The notes under the pieces are model-generated. The model saw only the letters and a list, made by a program, of their open reading frames with translations. It was not told the DNA's origin and searched no databases. DNA of 64,000 bases from Turritopsis dohrnii (Eukaryota; Cnidaria; Hydrozoa; Anthoathecata; Oceaniidae), in assembly GCA_027922465.2 (NCBI GenBank), contig BQMF02000099.1, forward strand, positions 1,010,259 through 1,074,258. Direction: 5' to 3'. Each line of letters begins with the position of its first letter. Within the stretch, counting starts at the first letter, position 1. Shown in pieces: positions 21,297 to 33,077 of this stretch. A program made the position numbers and the translations under genes.

Positions 21297-23257
21297 TTAT
21301 ATGTAAGGAATCGTCATGAACTGCGTTGCATGCTGGTCAGGTGAAGATTTCCATGGACTCTTCACAGCCCCGCCTTTCGTGATACCGATCAGCATGTCAT
21401 ATTTTTCCTCGAAGTAATATTTATAAGAAGCGTACGTATCCCATGCGTTCTCTTCGCGTGTCAGACGAAATAAACTGCTGTACAATTTTGGAGCAACCTA
21501 CAAGATAATATTAAGTATTTAATTGTTTTTCATAACTGAAAAAAATAAATAAATAAATAAACCATGCTTCACTGTAGTTATAGGATTCTGATTTCGACAG
21601 TATTCCACAATATGGTTAGAAATTTCAAGGATGTCTGGCGAAGTGATTTTCGTTTTTAATTCGCACAACCCCTTCCTTACTTTCTTTCTCTGTGAAGGCT
21701 TGGTTATAAATACACTGAAGCGGACATCCTGATAGGAAGACAACTCTGCTGAGAAGGGATTTTTAAGGAGGACAACACAGTCAGGAAACAATTCAGAATA
21801 CGTAGATTTCCTTTTTTTAAAGAATGCCTGTCAGATATCAACAATGTGGGATATTGCTGAAAAATTCATTCTGTGCAAAATAAGGAAATTCTAAAACTAA
21901 GACGATCAATAATGATTTAATTGTCATACCGTAGCAAAGGGCACCCCCTTTTTTGTGGTGGTTAAATAGTTGCCAGTGGAAACGCCTTTTATTCGTACTA
22001 TACTTGGACCGTGAGATTCGAACATTAAAATAGCTAAAAGTTAAATACAGAGGAAATTTAAAAGCACATCACTAAATCGCTTTGTAGAAATCAAAAATAA
22101 TTTTTTTGAGCGATGCTTCTAGCGTTTATTTGTCAGCATTATAATAACAGTCATTCATAAATCTACCATTGGAATTTACCCCCCTCCACGCGTATTTAAT
22201 CAGCTTGTTGTTGTTTTTAGGGTCATTTATGATAATTTGAAAATGGTACCGACAATGGACTGTGAAGATAAACCGTACAATTTTGTGACAATCGAAAAAA
22301 AAATTAGATCCAAACAAAAAGACAGCGTGATTACAAAATGGCGGATATGAATTCCACAAAAATAAATCGTTTGATAATAAAAATAGCAAAAAAATTCAAG
22401 AAATGTTTATAGTTTCTAATTGCTAAATAATAGCTTTCAGGCGACAAGTAAATATTTGTATTCGATCAAATCACCTCCTTAAGTTTTGACAATGGACTTG
22501 GTTGAGAGTGACCCATGGATCAAAGACATATAAATAGGTGGCGAGAAAAGGCTCGGAAATTCCCACGCAACGAATCAAAAACCTTTTTATCAATCTTTTC
22601 GTGATTGTCGTCACATAACATCATTATACCTAAGACTTGTTTATCTGTCGGAAAGTGTCATCAGTTTACCACATGCGTCAAAACATATGTAAACATATTA
22701 CCTCCTCATTCCTACGCATCTGCGTTTTAAATTGGCTATCGTATTTTGCGGTTTTCAATAGCTACCACACAAACCTTCCAACGCGGTGAAACAAAGAACT
22801 TACTTCTTGTATCAGCTTGATCCAGTGTGCCATCGATAGTTCCATTAAAATGGATTCGTAAATAATATCCTAATCTATTGGACAGTTTGTATAATCTCCT
22901 GTTAGTAGGATATGGCGAGATTAAATCATGGTCTGTATTTATCCTTCCACCCCTCTTTTGTCTTCTTCTCCTCGTACGAAATCGTTTTTTCTTTTTCAAA
23001 TTTGTGAGCACAGTATACCAGGGCACTCGACGCTGCACAAAATCTTTTGGCCGCTGTTCATCAGGCTGTTGATTGGTTAAAATAGTTTTCATATCATGTT
23101 TTGTTTCTTTCGTGAAATCTCTGGCAGTCCGCAGTATTTGTATAACTAACCGAGGTGCATCATGGGTAGTCTTTTTTTCTGTCGGAATGCAGTGAACCAA
23201 ACAAATGACGGCGACGGATAGGAGAACGACAACCTGTCGGGAGAACAACATTATCAT
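21297..23257 (-). CDS. Divergent fibroblast growth factor with a large loop insertion
   Basis: Exon 1 is 23257-22804: a signal peptide (VVVLLSVAVICLVHC), a propeptide ending in a strongly basic block (KKKKRFRTRRRRQKR, a likely furin-type site), then RRLYKLSNRLGYYLRIHFNG and TIDGTLDQADTRS, the FGF beta-trefoil start. Exon 2 is 22033-21930, exactly 104 nt, the size conserved for FGF second coding exons, and encodes VRIKGVSTGNYLTTTKKGVP. Exon 3 (21827 to about 21573) gives YSELFPDCVVLL and then about 70 residues with no FGF counterpart. The last exon (21497-21297) gives NAWDTYASYKYYFEEKYDML and ends DQHATQFMTIPYI, the FGF C-terminal strands. The exon 3 donor is uncertain: ACA|GTGAAG keeps the frame, while CATG|GTTTAT would not. 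FGFs signal through receptor tyrosine kinases. The subfamily cannot be named from this sequence. Confidence 0.85.
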
Positions 23258-26188
23258 TTACAAGCATTAAATCTTCCAAGACCTCCCTTTCTATCCGAAT
23301 ATATGTATATATGTGTATTTTAGTTTAACACCATGGAAAAATTCTCACGTTGTAATAACACGCCAGATTGAATGGTCCTTTTTCAAACTTTAATCGAGTT
23401 GATAATATCCACAATGACCAAATCTAATAAGCTAAGAATCTCATGTTCATTTCAATTTTTTTTTTTTTTACCAACATGTAACAGCTTCGAATTAAACTTA
23501 AAAACTATTCTCTGATTTTCCCTTTCGTCCGTTCGCCATCGTTACAAAAAATGTTAATTGATTATCCAATTTGAAATTTTTTTTATAGAGCAATTTTTAA
23601 GATGCGTAATGAAAACCTATTATAGTGTATTGGACAGCTTCCTTTTTCTTGCTTAACCTCACTGCTATTTTACGACGTTATTGAAATCGGTGAAAGGTTT
23701 TTAAGGGACACAGGAAATCACTAAGACTACGCAACATAATCGTCATCATCATCAACATTTTATTTATTTATTTATTTATTTATTTATGAATTCTATATCA
23801 TTTCAAATGTTTTAACATTTAAAAATGGCGTAATCATTTATTCATTTATTTTACCATTGACGAAGGGGACAAGTTTAACTTTAAGACTTCTCCAACAGAG
23901 ACAATGAACCTGTCATTAGAAACAACCCGACAAAAAGGATCGATTATAAAGTTATGACATATACCAGGATAAAGCTGAAGATTGAGAGAGAAGTCATTTC
24001 CGCATCTTCGTGCATGGAAATTGTATCATTTATGTCTTCAGGAGATAAAACAACTTTGAACCCAGTGTCTCTTCTTCCCTTAGTTCGTTTCATAAATCAA
24101 TAGGAAAGTCAGTGTGATCGAGAGATCTGGTATCGAGGTTTATACAGGGGAAAGTCAAAACATGAAAAATTAAAAGGAATTAACTACTCTGCTTACCTGA
24201 AAAAAATTCAAGATTCATTTCTGTTTGAGTTAAAAAAGAAAAACCCATCAAGTTAAATAACAAAACGATAAAATATTTCAAATTTCCGCGCTTCTTAAGT
24301 ATGAAAACATTACTTTGCCCATTTCTCCAATTAAAGTATACTTCAAAGATACATATCTGTCAATACATGTCAAAGAGACGATTCACGTGTCTGTTGTTTT
24401 ACTGGTAAATATACTACTCTGCTAAATCTTCAATGTCATGAATATTCAAAATCTGATAGATGTTGCAGTTCTCTGGTAATATCCACCGGAGAGCAAACTT
24501 TCAGTAGTTATATGCATATAGTAAATTGTTACCTTGAAAATCATACGCACATTATGAAGCGAATTTCTTTGTACGAAGTTGCCGTCAGGATAGAGTCACT
24601 TTTTCACTTCTTCGTAAATATGAAATTGTCAATTTTGTACAGTTTTTTTTTCTCTAATACGCGGTTCTTAGGGAGATAAGCACACAACTCTAAGCCTCTT
24701 TAACGTGTCTCTTACTATATTTTAGTGATGGTTTAGAAGAGAAAGACTTATTTATTTATTCAAAAGTGTTCCCTTAATGTTCAACAGTCCGCATACATCC
24801 CTTTGCTTTTCTATGCTTCTAATAAGTATTTAAGTGATTTCTTGATAAACATTACCCCCTGTACAATTGGTTACTGGTACAGCTGCATCTATTGTTTATA
24901 GTTTTTATTTAATTGGTACATCGAGATAAAATTTTGCCTTCCCAGGAAGCACAGAATAAGCTCCTTATTAACTTTTTGTAATTTTCATTAAAACCAGTTC
25001 TTTGTCCAAACTTCAACACGTGCCAACCCCAATTTCACAGCCCGTCCCTCTCGTTTCGCTGCTGTAAGGATATTGAAAATACGTTTTATTTGATTAGCTT
25101 TTAAAAAAAGTACTTAAATCGATAGGTGTGTTTCGTATAAAGACTCTTTGTATGAATACACGATAAAAAAAAATCGCCTTACCTGACCTATAGAGGTAGC
25201 ATACATGGTTTTACGTTGGTTTTACGTCGGACATGAACGGTGTATTGATGTTAAGTTGTGAATCATTTTATAGAAGAGCAAAGACACATTATATTTACGA
25301 CATTGTTTTTTTTTTCACGTAACTTCGTAACAATACTACGCCATTCCTGAGCTTTTGCTGTAAGAAGAAATTCTTTCCGTTGCTTGTAAGACAGAAACAG
25401 ACATATCCTGTAGGCTTCCTCATAAGATCTTAATCGTCTTTCATATCCTAATTAAAGGTCATAATTTTAAATTACAACTTTAGTTATTTTTACAAATCTG
25501 ACAAAATTGCGAAATAATAGTGTTCTCAAACAACCGGTTTAGTCAAAATACGCGAGCTTTTTTCTTATAGCGGACGATCGATGTTTGATAGTAAATCAAA
25601 GACATTTAAGAAAAAAATAGAAAAACCTTGTGATTTGTAACTTCGATAATAAGTGGGGGCTTATGACGATCAGAAGGGCCTAGTGGTCATTAATGGAAAG
25701 CTCATTCTATTTATATCAAAAGAAAAGTAACTCACGTGGGTGTCCTGCGCCTAAAATTAGCAACTTATTTCGTCTATTTTTTTTAATGCTACTGACAAAA
25801 TAAATTTCATCAAAACTTTCAAACGCGAGAACTAGGTTGGCTTGAGAACTGGAAAGGAAACGATATTCGATTAGCACCACGCGATCGTGCTAACTCAGAA
25901 AGGAAAAGGAAAAAAACATCATAGCACAACGAATTAATATCGAAATTCTGCAAAATGATGAGATAAACAAACACCAGCAATAACAAACAGAATCGAAATG
26001 AGAAACAACAACACCGTTGTCAGCCGTTCGTTTCAGAATACCTTCCTGTCGTCAGAACTTGAAATATTCATCGTACAGATCAAACAGCTTGATCGAATAG
26101 TCGTTAGCCAATCACGTGAAAGCAACTTTCGAAACTCAATAAAATTCGAATAGTCGTTAGCCAATCATGTGAAAGAATCTTTCGAAAC
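23258..26188. other. 2.9-kb gene-free spacer
   Basis: I see no coding exon, RNA gene or transposon here. It holds a poly-T run (23458-23472), an ATTT microsatellite (about 23757-23787) and ordinary AT-rich sequence. It is upstream of the FGF gene and downstream of TFIIE alpha, so it may carry FGF regulatory sequence. Confidence 0.5.
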
Positions 26189-26199
26189 TCAATAAAACT
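26094..26199. repeat. Tandem duplication of 53 bp that covers the TFIIE alpha stop codon
   Basis: Units 26094-26146 and 26147-26199 (CGAATAGTCGTTAGCCAATC, then A(C/T)GTGAAAG..TTTCGAAACTCAATAAAA) are head-to-tail copies with a few changes. The right unit contains the last codons and TGA of the TFIIE alpha frame. The left unit lies in its 3' UTR. Confidence 0.85.
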
Positions 26200-27442
26200 G
26201 CTCGTAAGCTTCATGGTAAAGTTTCAAATAAACCTCCCGCTCTTCGTCTGTCATTTTCGATATGATTTCGTCTGTAATATCAGACATTGGATACTTCATG
26301 TCACCCACTTTAACCATGACTTCATCTTCATCGTCATCACTATCTCCCATTTCAGCAACTTCTGTCGTCACAACAGCACTATCAGCCTTATTGACCTCTG
26401 GACTAGAATCCATCTCCGAATCGGATGTCGTGTCAGATTTTCGGTTTTCAGATAAATTAAGATCAACTTTTTTGTTGTTTGATTCATGTGCTAACAGGTC
26501 AGACATGATTTCATTATCATCAACTTCCATTTTCTTGGAGTTACTCGATGACGCAGCAGCGTCGCTAGGAACATTCGAAATACTGTCGTTCGATTCTTCC
26601 TCAAACACTGTGCTGTGAGCTAACCACGACGGGAGTTCTTTTGCAACTTTCGTTTCCTTTTGCTTCACCTCGTCGCCGACATTGATCTGTATGCGCTGTT
26701 CATAAATATCAATAGATTTATCATTCGCCCAGCCGGACTTGGAGCCACTGGAAGACTTCGTATGAGCAGATTTCAAAGCAGCCGTTGATGGAGTTGGTTC
26801 TAATACTTCCGGTGCTAAATTGATATTCTCACATTCCTTTAAAAGTTTGAAAATCATTTCTATTTGATCGTTAAATCGACCAAGAGATGAACCATTGCTG
26901 TATGTATTGATATGACTGGCGTCTTCTTCTACATCACCATTACAAAACGTACATTTCAATAACCCTGTCTCGAAATCAATCAGTCGATCAACTTCTAAGT
27001 CAGTGTAGTGTTTCTCACATTGTTGACATTGAAAAGATGGACGGTTTCTTGCCTGTTGCTCTTCATTCTCAAGCTTTTTCCGAATATGATCTAACTTGTA
27101 CTTCACTACATTAACAAACAGTTTATAATTGATGAAATAAAAATTGTAGATGTTCAGATTAGCAGAGTCAGCTTGTTTTTCTTTAATAACTCTCTGCTTG
27201 ATTAACTTATCATTTTTCAACCTTGATAACACTTGACGGAGTTGCCTTTTATCAAATTGCAATTTCTCCAGAAGTGTGTCTTCATCAATACAGGGGTATC
27301 TTGTGAGCAAGCTGACAGTCACAATAAGTTCAGGTTCATAGAATGCATAAGCAACAGTTTTTGCAAGTCTTTTTAGTATTGGTGGCACCTCTGTAAGCAA
27401 CTCAGGTTCTTCCATTTGTCTGACTGCTGACTGATTATTCAT
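26189..27442 (-). CDS. GTF2E1: General transcription factor TFIIE, alpha subunit
   Basis: One coding exon of 417 residues. I chose the ATG at 27442 (MNNQSAVRQMEE) because a splice acceptor (TTGCTTCATAG) lies just upstream at about 27461, which makes the in-frame upstream ATG at 27499 intronic. Residues 15-120 are the winged-helix domain (VAYAFYEPELIVTVSLLTRY, DKRQLRQVLSRLKNDKLI). The zinc ribbon follows with CQQC and CTFC pairs. The second half is Ser/Asp/Glu-rich, and an acidic block (DSDDDEDEVMVKVGDMKYPM) precedes the C-terminal helix (ISKMTDEEREVYLKLYHEAY). With TFIIE beta it recruits and regulates TFIIH at the RNA polymerase II pre-initiation complex. Length and order match animal orthologues (human about 439). 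The stop codon lies within a tandem duplication. Confidence 0.97.
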   Translation of the reverse strand: MNNQSAVRQMEEPELLTEVPPILKRLAKTVAYAFYEPELIVTVSLLTRYPCIDEDTLLEKLQFDKRQLRQVLSRLKNDKLIKQRVIKEKQADSANLNIYNFYFINYKLFVNVVKYKLDHIRKKLENEEQQARNRPSFQCQQCEKHYTDLEVDRLIDFETGLLKCTFCNGDVEEDASHINTYSNGSSLGRFNDQIEMIFKLLKECENINLAPEVLEPTPSTAALKSAHTKSSSGSKSGWANDKSIDIYEQRIQINVGDEVKQKETKVAKELPSWLAHSTVFEEESNDSISNVPSDAAASSSNSKKMEVDDNEIMSDLLAHESNNKKVDLNLSENRKSDTTSDSEMDSSPEVNKADSAVVTTEVAEMGDSDDDEDEVMVKVGDMKYPMSDITDEIISKMTDEEREVYLKLYHEAYEQFY

Positions 27443-27499
27443 TTTCAATTGATACTCGTTCCTATGAAGCAAGGTAAATACATTAACAAGTATAACCAA

Positions 27500-28987
27500 T
27501 CAATCAATAAAATGGTGAAACATCTACATTACTTATGTAATTGGATAAGTTTGTGACTATGACATATTTTAATGTCTTCAGTTGTCTCGAAACATAAATT
27601 TTGCCAACATAATGGATCAAGCAGATATCGAAACATCTCAGTTGCAGAATTATTACCCAACCCATTTAAATGTCATTACTCTAGATCACAGAAGATTAGT
27701 CCGATACTTTCAGTCCAGTACACAAGTCCTGAAGGTTTTGTTTCTGAATTGAAATCTTACTTAGTCAACAATATCTTTATCAGGACTGCTAATCCATTCT
27801 AAAAAGACATCTTTTTATGATTAAGTACATTTCAAAAAAGTATTTTGGGAGACAGGGACATAAGGCTCTGGTCTGGCTTTTCGGATCTCTCTGAAACCAG
27901 AATGAGGCAATTTAATGTTGGGTGTAAAAATTTTTGGATTTTTTTTCGTAAACATTGACCAGTTTCAAGATATATACATATTAAATTGTTAAATCTATTA
28001 TAATAAAATCTAGAATAAATGTAAAAATTAAGTTATTACATTATGTATTAAAATACGTACATTTCTATTTCAAAGCTGAATGTCAGAAGATGTGTTAAGT
28101 CCTCAATGAATAAATGTATTCCTAAAGCACTTTAAATGTCCAAAATCTATTTAAAAATTCTGATAATTCAATACCAAGCAACAGTAATCTGACAAACATA
28201 ATGTTGACATTGAGCCAGATTATCATGAGCTATTAAGGTTTAACACATGTAGTTACCAGCAAACATCTAATGATTTTTTTTGGAATTCCATTGTAGTTTT
28301 AAATTGCAATTAGGGGGAATGCATAACTTATAACCAAACACAAACATCAATCATCTTTAAAATGCCAATATTACCTTAGCTGAAATAGGGTTTGAAACTT
28401 GATTGAAGTTAACCTCAAGCTTCCATTTGAGTTTTAACCTACATGAATACACAATGATGAAAAGCAGATCCTGTATATAACTTATAAAATCATTAAATTT
28501 TTGCTGACAATTTTAGTAATCAATGCTTTCTGGAATGTAATGTTGAATAACCATAATCATCAATTACAATGAAATGAAGGATGTCTCTGGTTGAATTTCT
28601 TTGCCAGGACTAATTTTCAATGAAATTCTTTCAATATTCTATATATGGTTTATGTTTTTACAAATGATCACTAAAAAAACAAAAACTGCTCTTTTAAGCA
28701 ATCTTGAGGTAAAAAAATTTTTTTGATTTGTCAGTTCCAGATAAAATTCAACTAAAGAACCAGCTTGTCAATTAGACAAGAAAGCTGATGCAAATCCCAT
28801 GATAATAGTAGACTATTCGATGACTATATACATATCAAACATTTCAAAAAGTATGTTAATATAATATTCCATGATTTTGTGCATTTATGTTTGCAAAAGT
28901 ATAAGATTGCATGTAGTACAACCCATATCACCCTATATCTCCAGCACTTTCATAATTTAGATATTTGGTAAAGAAGGTTGTTGAAAA
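27500..28987. other. Upstream region of TFIIE alpha, no coding gene seen
   Basis: It should contain the 5' non-coding exon and promoter of TFIIE alpha on the minus strand. The remainder is AT-rich with no recognised repeat. Confidence 0.4.
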
Positions 28988-29155
28988 ATGCAGTACAATA
29001 CTGATGAGGTGTTAAAATTGTTGAAATGTGTGAGAGATTTCCGCTACCAGTTTTTAGAGGTGTCATCTCCCTATGACACCTTGATTGGCACCGCAGAGAA
29101 AGTTTGGAAATTGTACACTCTGTCTGCACTGCGAGAAAATGCACTTAGCAAATGA
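28988..29155 (+). CDS. Possible 55-residue small protein or terminal exon
   Basis: The frame from ATG 28988 to TGA 29153 encodes a protein-like sequence of balanced composition (VLKLLKCVRDFRYQFLEVSS, then TAEKVWKLYTLSALRENALS). This contrasts with the low-complexity DNA around it. An AATAAA lies about 160 bp downstream near 29319. It could be a small gene, or the last exon of a gene whose other exons I could not find (an AG lies at 28992). I recognise no family. Confidence 0.3.
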   Translation: MQYNTDEVLKLLKCVRDFRYQFLEVSSPYDTLIGTAEKVWKLYTLSALRENALSK

Positions 29156-30756
29156 TGAAAACAGCACGAAAAGTAGCAAAGTGAAGATTTAAATTCCTTT
29201 ATTTCAGATAAGGAATTTAAAAAACATTCTTTATGTGTGTAATAACCAAATTGCCATGTTTAAATTTTATTGTACATATCTGATGATGTTCTTCTTATAG
29301 AATGAAAAGCTTCGTTTAGAAATAAAATGTTTTTATAAACAAGTTTGTTTTTCTTTTTTCCAAATTGCATGCATGTGTCACACACTCAAAACATGTGAGT
29401 TGACATATTTATTAATAATGTATTGTTTCCTTCTGCAGAACAATCAATTAGCTAAAATTATACTTATTATTTTGTTAGGTAAACTATAGACGAGTTTCCA
29501 ATGTTAATTACACTTTTATACCTTGTACATACTAAAAATCAAATACAATGTACGAAAATAGATAGGAAGTGCTAATGTGTATTGAAACTTTCTAATGTCG
29601 ATTGTCTTTAAGGGGACTCCAGAGAACCAAATAAAGTGACAACATTTTGAAGTGTATAAAGAGACTTTTATTTCCTGTGAGGCTGCGTGCGCATACTCAC
29701 AGGAAAATGACTTGATTAATGATATTCTATGTTGCAATATACCGTAATTATCGAGCAAAGAACACTGGTGTTTATAAACATTACGTCACTAAGAACCTCA
29801 TCTATTCTCTGTAAATTTCAATTTTTGGAGTGATTTCTGATCTGAACATTCTTCTGGTCGGGATGTCATGTGACTTGACTATTAGCTATATATTTGGGGG
29901 AAAACCAATGATAAAACCAATGATAGCGCTTCGCTTATATATCATTGGGGAAAACGAACACTATGGTCAAACATTCCAATACGTAAAATCGAGACTAGAC
30001 GTTTAGCTAGAATAGATTAGTGTTTTTTGAAAAAACTGTGGGTAGATTCTTCTAATTGACTTCAATTCGAAGTCTTTAGTTTTACTCCCTAAAAAATTTA
30101 CAAAGAAGTAAGCTAAATATCATTCAACATTCTCATTATTATGGAAGTATCCAAATTTTAATTAATTTACTCTCTCCAGTCCAGAATGAATGAAAACAAT
30201 GTGTTTACAGAATACTTGACTTACATTCGTAATGAGGCGCGGAAAATGCCTTTATGAACGAGTTTCCGCACCTAATGAAATACTTTTCGTGTCATTTTTA
30301 CACAGGATATAAACATGCGTTCATTGATCTTTTTTTCGGGAAAATTTTAAATTCAGTGTCAATCTGATTCAATAACTATAAGACGACATGAAAAGTTAGG
30401 TATGAATGAATCTTATCTTTCCATATAATTTTGAACTTTTCTCTTTCAAGTTTTTGCTGAAAGTATTGTTATATGGGGACACATTACAACAATTCTTTCC
30501 TCACGTTAACCTCTAAGTTCAATTTCTTTTAAATCTCTGAGAAAAGTTTTTAGCTGTCCTTCACTACTTCAGCATATGTATAACTAATTGCGTTGATGTT
30601 GTTTTGTTGTGGGCTTTGTTATGGTTTTTCTTTTGCTTGTCATTTTTTGTTTTGCGACATACTATAGAAGAAAAGACACGTTTTCTACTGAAACCAGTCT
30701 TAAAAACATGTGCAAAGGTATTTTTAGTTTAGTATAGTTTCTTTTTTGTTATTTAG
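29156..30756. other. Intergenic, no gene seen
   Basis: AT-rich sequence with an AATAAA near 29319 and a short hairpin-prone stretch near 29905-29945. No exon or transposon is recognised. Confidence 0.45.
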
Positions 30757-30758
30757 TA

Positions 30759-31232
30759 CCATCAATCTTCCAAACTTTGGACATCCTTCCAAACTTTGGA
30801 CACGCTAATAAAATAGACCTATCTGGTAAACGAAATGTACATGACCACTCAACCAAGTCATAAAAAATACTATAAAAATATTGGATGAAGCAGATAAAAG
30901 ATGTTGAAATGCAATAAGTAACCGTACAGCACAATAAACGTGAAGAAAAAAGTCATTTTCAATATTAGATCTGATGTTTAGATAGAGTCTTAAATCAGGG
31001 ACGTAATTATAATTCGCATTATAACAGTTTTGCGTTATTGCGTGCAACATTGCTCTCAAGTGTACAGTCAACTAATTCAAATGTTTGATTTTTGTGACTA
31101 AAACTTCACAAAAAACTTCTAGTTTAATTGACGGCGCAGTATGTATCATTATTGATGTGGTTTGTATTTTGCCGATATGCTTTTTTTATGTCCAACATTT
31201 GGAAGAATGTCCGAAGTTTGGAAGATTGATGG
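30759..31232. mobile_element. 474-bp TA-flanked inverted-repeat element without coding capacity
   Basis: Terminal inverted repeats of about 34 bp begin CCATCAATCTTCCAAACTT and differ at only a few sites between the ends. TA dinucleotides border both ends (30757-30758 and 31233-31234). The left repeat holds two tandem CTTCCAAACTTTGGACA units. TA flanks and the small size point to a Tc1/mariner-type MITE. No transposase remnant is visible. Confidence 0.7.
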
Positions 31233-32500
31233 TATTCTATGATTCCTCTTATAAATTCCTCTTATAAATGAAGACCATTTCTTTGTTGCTGCTAAAAAAG
31301 AAAGAAAGCACAAAGAAAGCATAAATACTGACAATAAAATATACTATTCTAGTCAGTAAAAGGAATAAAAGTCAGTAGAAGATACAACTAAGAATGAAGA
31401 ATAAAAGTGATAATTTTTTTTGTATTTGTATTTAAAATGATAAATTACATTACATGGAAAATTAAAGATGATGATTAACTAATATATAATACATATTCAA
31501 AAACAAGCCCAAAAACAACAGCCACAACTTCACAAAAATCAATAAGGGAAAAATCGTTGGATGGAAGGCCAAATGCAATCAAATACTAGAAAGCAAACAC
31601 AAAAAGTACTTACTGATTCGGGAATAGAGCCGTGAGTTGAGGATGAGTAACACATCAAAGATATAAAAGCCTAATTAATAAAAGTTTAGGGAAAGATATA
31701 TGGAGAGATGGATGGTACAGTTGAAAAGAAAACAAACAGATACGCGCAACACACACATGCGCACACAGCACACACAAAGCACTCTTAAGATAAACTATTA
31801 TAAAAATCATTTAAAAGGTAATGGAATTTTTTAATATTCCTTTCTTTTTCGAACTTCTGCATGTAGCATATTGAAGAGGAAAGCGCCTTGGTGATAAAAT
31901 GATGATTGTGCAGCTTCTAATTTTATGCAGCAACAGAAAAATAACTCTGGAAAGGTTCACACACATCACCATTGAAACATTTTCGTGGGAATATGCAAGT
32001 TCACGTGTTGATGATTCGTAATACTGAAGGTACAACAGTTTTCCCACCAATGATACGCCTCGCTCTCAGTTCAAGACTTAATCTTGGACTTGGCGATTAA
32101 TGAGAGAGGACAGTATGTCATCATAGACAGAAGTGTGGATCTATAATATCATCAAAGCAGTGTGGGAATCAATATAATAGCAGATTTTCTGCAACAGCTT
32201 CAGTCTGCTGGAAGCTTTCTTGATGCAATTATATATACCAGTGATCTATCATATTTAATGTACTGTTCAGCATTAGCCCAAATGAAAGATGTATTTCTGG
32301 CAATCAATATTGCTGATACTCATTGAAGTAATATTAAAGAAATCTGAAGCTGTGATCCACATGAACAATGAAGTATGCTTCCAAAGGATGACAACATCAT
32401 ATGATTACATATTGCTAGCCATACCTCAGTATTGGAAACATAATGCATACCCACCACTTTGGAACCAAAACAAATATTGTCCAATTATTGTTAAGCCTTA
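31233..32500. other. Spacer before the transposon nest
   Basis: It contains a short CA-type microsatellite (31738-31775) and AT-rich sequence. The 5' part of the + strand LINE may begin toward the right end, but I cannot place its boundary. Confidence 0.4.
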
Positions 32501-33077
32501 GCGGTTCAATTGAAGTCAACTCCGGACCAATGGATGTGCTGTAACCGTAACACTGTTTTTGATAGCTGTTTTTCAGACTCTGATAGCTCCTTCAACAGCA
32601 ACCATCATGAGCTACCTGCAAAAACTAAAACCCGATCTCTCCGAATTATGGTAATAAATTTCCAAAAAATCTGGAGCAAGAAAGAAGAGTTCCACCGTAT
32701 GCTTCATGATACCAATACTGACGTTGTAATTGTTAAAAATAGCTATAATATGATAATAAGCCTCCTGTGGAACTCCTGTATATATATCTAAAGATAAAAC
32801 AGAGAGTAAACAATAACAATCCTCCCTGTGTTCTAAATGAAACAAAATGTCCTGAACCTAGCTGAAAAAAAAATATAAACCTAGTTGTAAAATAAACTAC
32901 TAATAAAACCAAGATAAACGTGCACCAGCAAAGCACAACATGTTCCCAGCAATGAACATAGCGACGCTGTTCATGCTGCTTGAACTGTAAACTTCTGTGT
33001 GAATAAACCTATATCCAACATAACAAAATAGTAAAAGTCAATATGTCTTTTTAAACAGTCCAAACAGTCTATGTAAC

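Noticed and set aside
22525..22540. TATAAATA box on the plus strand
   Set aside because: It lies inside FGF intron 1 with no plus-strand gene after it; it is probably chance in AT-rich DNA.
27443..27499. Longer TFIIE alpha start at 27499
   Set aside because: A splice acceptor at about 27461 lies between it and the next ATG, so those 19 codons are intron.
27572..27802. 76-codon frame upstream of TFIIE alpha
   Set aside because: Its composition is not protein-like and it lies where the TFIIE alpha promoter should be.
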